Source: an uncultured Lachnospiraceae bacterium
GTDB lineage: Bacteria; Bacillota; Clostridia; Lachnospirales; Lachnospiraceae
Length of the DNA stretch: 64,000 nucleotides
Assembly (NCBI GenBank): GCA_910585075.1
Contig: CAJUED010000017.1
Coordinates: forward strand, 3,312 to 67,311
Direction: 5' to 3'
Position numbers and translations under genes: made by a program. Positions 61,909-64,000 of the stretch are shown one piece after another (positions within the stretch are counted from its first letter, which is position 1; every line of letters begins with the position of its first letter). The notes below the pieces were generated by a model, which saw only the letters and a list, made by a program, of their open reading frames with translations, had not been told where the DNA came from and did no database searches.

Positions 61909-61978
61909 TAAAAAGGTTTATAGATTTTACTTGGAATGTCTAATTAGTTTATTAAACGGACTATAGGAGGAAGATGTT

Positions 61979-62517
61979 ATGCTTGAATACATAAAGAGCG
62001 ACTTAACGAGATATTACGGGGGGGGGGTAATCTATTTATATTTTTTAAGGCATATTTAAGAAATCCTACATTTAGATTTCAATGTGCATTTAGATTATGC
62101 CATGGTACAGGACTGACAAAAATAATTGGATTATTCTTATGGATGTTAAATAGGACTAAACGGAAAATTTTATTGCCAAGGGAAACACAAGTGGGATACG
62201 GGCTTTACATCGGACATGGTGGACCAATAGTGATAAATCCAACTGCGGTCATAGGAAATAACTGTAATTTATCACAATTTATAACTATTGGGAGTAATGA
62301 AGAAAAAGCGGCTATTATTGGAGATAACACATATATTGGTCCAAATGTGTGCATTGTTGAAAATGTTAAAATAGGTAATAATGTCACTATCGGAGCGGGA
62401 AGTGTAGTTACAAAAGATATACCGGATAATGCAACGGCAGTAGGGAATTATGCGAAAGTAATTAACTATAATAATCCTGGAAGATATGTAAATAATCGTT
62501 GGAACATTAATAGCTAA
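61979..62517 (+). pseudogene. Serine acetyltransferase-like LbH acyltransferase, frameshifted at a G10 tract
   Basis: The start (MLEYIKSDLTRYYGG, after GGAGGAAG) and the remainder (NLFIFFKAYLRNPTFRFQ onward) are in different frames, joined at a run of ten G at 62018-62027. Eight or eleven G would restore one protein of about 178 residues. The second part has hexapeptide repeats (PTAVIGNNCNLSQFITIGS, TYIGPNVCIVENVKIGNNV) and the YGLYIGHGG active-site His region of CysE-like or polysaccharide O-acetyltransferases. An internal ATG at 62143 gives a 124-residue frame. The tract may switch the gene on and off, or be a base-count error. Confidence 0.82.
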
Positions 62518-62593
62518 TGATATTTTTGTTAAAAATTTTTTCTTAAGAAATAATAGCCTGACAATCTATTGAACAGTAAAAGGCAAAGTATAG

Positions 62594-62624
62594 GGGACAC
62601 TTCACATAAGGAAGTGTCCTTTCT
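62594..62624 (+). terminator. Rho-independent terminator
   Basis: Perfect 9-bp stem GGACACTTC/GAAGTGTCC with a 7-nt loop, then TTTCTT. Confidence 0.75.
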
Positions 62625-62838
62625 TATAGTTGAAATATTAATAAATGGTGCTGCTTCATGTTTACAAAATAGTTATTTTGCGAATTTAGCTACGCTTAAG
62701 GATTGTATGACAAAAGGCTGGAGGAGACAAGTCTATGAATGAAATCACTTGCAATAGTGTTCAACAGAGTGCATTTGTGTATGATAGTAGAGGTATTTTG
62801 TATAAATTTATATAAATACGCACCTAATTAGTTCATAT

Positions 62839-62867
62839 TTGTTGTGTTTTCATTTTTTTAGTATAAT
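62839..62867 (+). promoter_or_regulatory. Promoter of the DinJ-like antitoxin
   Basis: TTGTTG, 17 bases, TATAAT at 62862-62867, 20 bases before the start codon. Confidence 0.6.
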
Positions 62868-62887
62868 AAATTATGAAGGAGGTGTTG

Positions 62888-63187
62888 ATGATGGCACAGG
62901 CAACTTTCAGTGTTCGTATGGATGAGACATTGAAGCGTCAATTTGATGCTCTTTGTGCGGACTTCGGAATGAATGCAACAACCGTATTCAATGTCTTTGC
63001 ACGGGCTGTTGTCAGGGAAAGAAAAATCCCATTTGAGATTCAGGCTTCTGAGGAGGTAACCAGAGCCTCTGGCATGCAGGCTTTTCTTACACTGCGCGAT
63101 GAGGCAAAAAAGAATGGTGTTCAGGATTTGACTTTGGATGAAATTAATGAAGAAATCCGCCAGGCACGGTATGGGGTGAGTGAATGA
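62888..63187 (+). CDS. RelB/DinJ family antitoxin
   Basis: A 99-residue antitoxin. The ribbon-helix-helix N-terminus ATFSVRMDETLKRQFDALCA, then FGMNATTVFNVFARAVVRER, matches DinJ; KIPFEI and LTLDEINEEIRQAR follow. ATG 62888 is five bases after AAGGAGG; ATG 62891 is equally possible. DinJ normally pairs with YafQ; here it is followed by a truncated PIN-type toxin fragment. Confidence 0.88.
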   Translation: MMAQATFSVRMDETLKRQFDALCADFGMNATTVFNVFARAVVRERKIPFEIQASEEVTRASGMQAFLTLRDEAKKNGVQDLTLDEINEEIRQARYGVSE

Positions 63188-63326
63188 CCTGCTTTTTTAT
63201 GAGGTCGTTGCCACCAGGCAAGAGGACAATGAGTATCTGGTTACCAGTAATACGAAACACTTTCCGACAAAACCATTTATTGTTACGGCAAAAGAATTTC
63301 TGGATATATTAAATAAAGCAAGATGA
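63180..63326 (+). pseudogene. C-terminal remnant of a PIN-domain toxin
   Basis: A 48-residue frame from GTG 63180: DLLFYEVVATRQEDNEYLVT, then SNTKHFPTKPFIVTAKEFL. This is the end of the COG1569-type PIN toxins (FYEV...YLVTGN.KHFP...FVVTP). The N-terminal two thirds with the first acidic residues are missing, so it is inactive. It overlaps the antitoxin end by eight bases. Confidence 0.7.
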
Positions 63327-63563
63327 ATGGGATTATGCTTTAAAATTTGAAAAGATTTTTGAAATGCTTTATTCGGGTAGATAGCAGGTAGATAAGTATT
63401 GCGGCGTTTTAACATTTTAACTGTTTTGAGTAACATTAGTATCTTGTAAAGCATGGTGGACAGTGGGTAAAATAGGTTTCAAGCAGATGGCTTAAAAACA
63501 ACAAAATACAAGGTAAGTAAAGAACAAAGTATTAAAACGTGTAAGAAAAAAGGAGGCAGTAAG
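63327..63563. other. Intergenic region before galE
   Basis: 237 bases without a complete gene. A 20-codon frame at about 63317-63384 (QDEWDYALKFEKIFEMLYSG) looks like the end of another broken gene. Confidence 0.4.
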
Positions 63564-64000
63564 ATGGCAATTCTGGTTACAGGGGGCGCCGGATATATCG
63601 GCAGCCATACGGTAGTGGAGCTGCAAAATGCAGGTTATGATGTGGTAGTGGTGGATAATCTGAGCAATTCCAGCGAGAAAAGTTTACAGCGGGTAGAAAA
63701 GATTACGGGCAAACCGGTTACTTTTTACAAAGCGGACATCCTTGACAGGGAAGCATTGAATGCCATATTTGATAAAGAAAAGATTGATTCCTGTATCCAT
63801 TTTGCAGGGCTTAAGGCAGTGGGCGAGTCTGTGGCGAAGCCTTGGGAATATTACGAGAATAACATTTCCGGTACTTTGACGCTGGTGGATGTGATGAGAA
63901 AACATGGAGTGAAGAACATTATTTTCTCATCCTCGGCAACAGTTTACGGGGATCCGGCCATGATTCCAATCACGGAGGAATGCCCTAAGGGACAGTGCAC
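63564..64000 (+). CDS. galE: UDP-glucose 4-epimerase, 5' part
   Basis: The window ends inside this gene; 145 codons are present. The start is AGGAGG before ATG 63564. The Rossmann motif ILVTGGAGYIGSHTVVEL, DNLSNSSEKSL, HFAGLKAVGESV, YYENNISGTLTL and SSSATVYGDP (catalytic Ser/Thr region) identify GalE. It interconverts UDP-glucose and UDP-galactose and would supply the surface polysaccharide pathway. Confidence 0.95.
   Translation, partial: MAILVTGGAGYIGSHTVVELQNAGYDVVVVDNLSNSSEKSLQRVEKITGKPVTFYKADILDREALNAIFDKEKIDSCIHFAGLKAVGESVAKPWEYYENNISGTLTLVDVMRKHGVKNIIFSSSATVYGDPAMIPITEECPKGQC

Larger units (their letters stand above)
61133..61978. other. Long intergenic region with two tiny frames
   Basis: 846 bases. 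Apart from the 49-residue frame at 61425, a 33-codon frame after GGAGGG near 61756, and a promoter at 61880, I see no gene. Sequence around 61383-61400 (GTCGACTTATTGAATA) resembles 39299-39312 (GTCAGCTTATTGAATC), suggesting dispersed repeat debris. Confidence 0.5.
62518..62887. other. Intergenic region
   Basis: 370 bases with a terminator at 62594 and a 26-codon frame (62735-62815, GGAGGAG upstream) that may be a gene fragment. Otherwise AT-rich with a promoter at 62839. Confidence 0.5.

Overview
The window looks like a chromosomal segment of a low-to-mid GC Gram-positive anaerobe of the Clostridia, most probably a gut-type member of the Lachnospiraceae. This is inferred from strong GGAGG ribosome binding sites, frequent TTG/GTG starts, TTGACA/TATAAT promoters, the CotH/VTC/DUF4956 gene set, a GH130 mannosyl phosphorylase, an EpsG-type polymerase locus and a CptN-like type III toxin. 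No rRNA, tRNA or CRISPR array was seen.

Layout. 1-4583 is a prophage tail remnant that stops abruptly after the tape measure gene. 4944-12436 is a cell-surface module: an AlgI-type membrane O-acyltransferase with its SGNH partner, then CotH kinase, VTC-domain protein, DUF4956 membrane protein and a radical SAM/SPASM protein. 12637-20177 holds an FAD oxidoreductase, a Gfo/Idh/MocA oxidoreductase, a GH130 phosphorylase, and a zinc-ribbon membrane protein followed by a TPM protein. 20178-24297 is a nucleoside catabolic operon (uridine phosphorylase, NupC, DeoB, DeoC) divergent from a GntR/UTRA regulator, with repeated TATACATGTATA-like operators. 24322-28749 has an LspA-like protease, a YtrA-type GntR regulator with an ABC exporter, a TIGR00266 protein and carbamate kinase. 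28993-36618 has an SGNH-like protein whose nucleophile serine appears replaced, and a five-gene Opp/Dpp-type ABC importer.

36683-37380 holds the clearest special system: a type III toxin-antitoxin locus on the minus strand. A promoter drives two 49-nt RNA repeats, then a terminator hairpin, then a CptN/ToxN-family ribonuclease. Each repeat can fold as an H-type pseudoknot, and the second stem covaries between the two repeats. Next come metN and metI without metQ (37562-39230), then a large extracellular polysaccharide locus (39508-52237): seven GT2/GT4 glycosyltransferases, a WbaP-like initiating transferase, a Wzz-like protein with a degenerate kinase domain, EpsG and a GT-C enzyme. No flippase is visible.

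52402-64000 is a mixed accessory region: an XRE membrane regulator, a LysM-GH18 hydrolase, a HigBA-like pair, an M19 dipeptidase, a PseB/CapD-like UDP-sugar dehydratase, a P-loop NTPase followed by an MNT/HEPN pair, a UDP-sugar pyrophosphorylase preceded by six TTAACG hexamers at exact 11-bp spacing, an acetyltransferase broken at a run of ten G (possible phase variation), a DinJ antitoxin next to a PIN toxin remnant, and the 5' part of galE. Several intergenic repeat families occur, including a hairpin leader with compensatory changes in front of surface-polysaccharide genes, a 162-bp palindrome, and REP-like hairpins around a small membrane-peptide gene.
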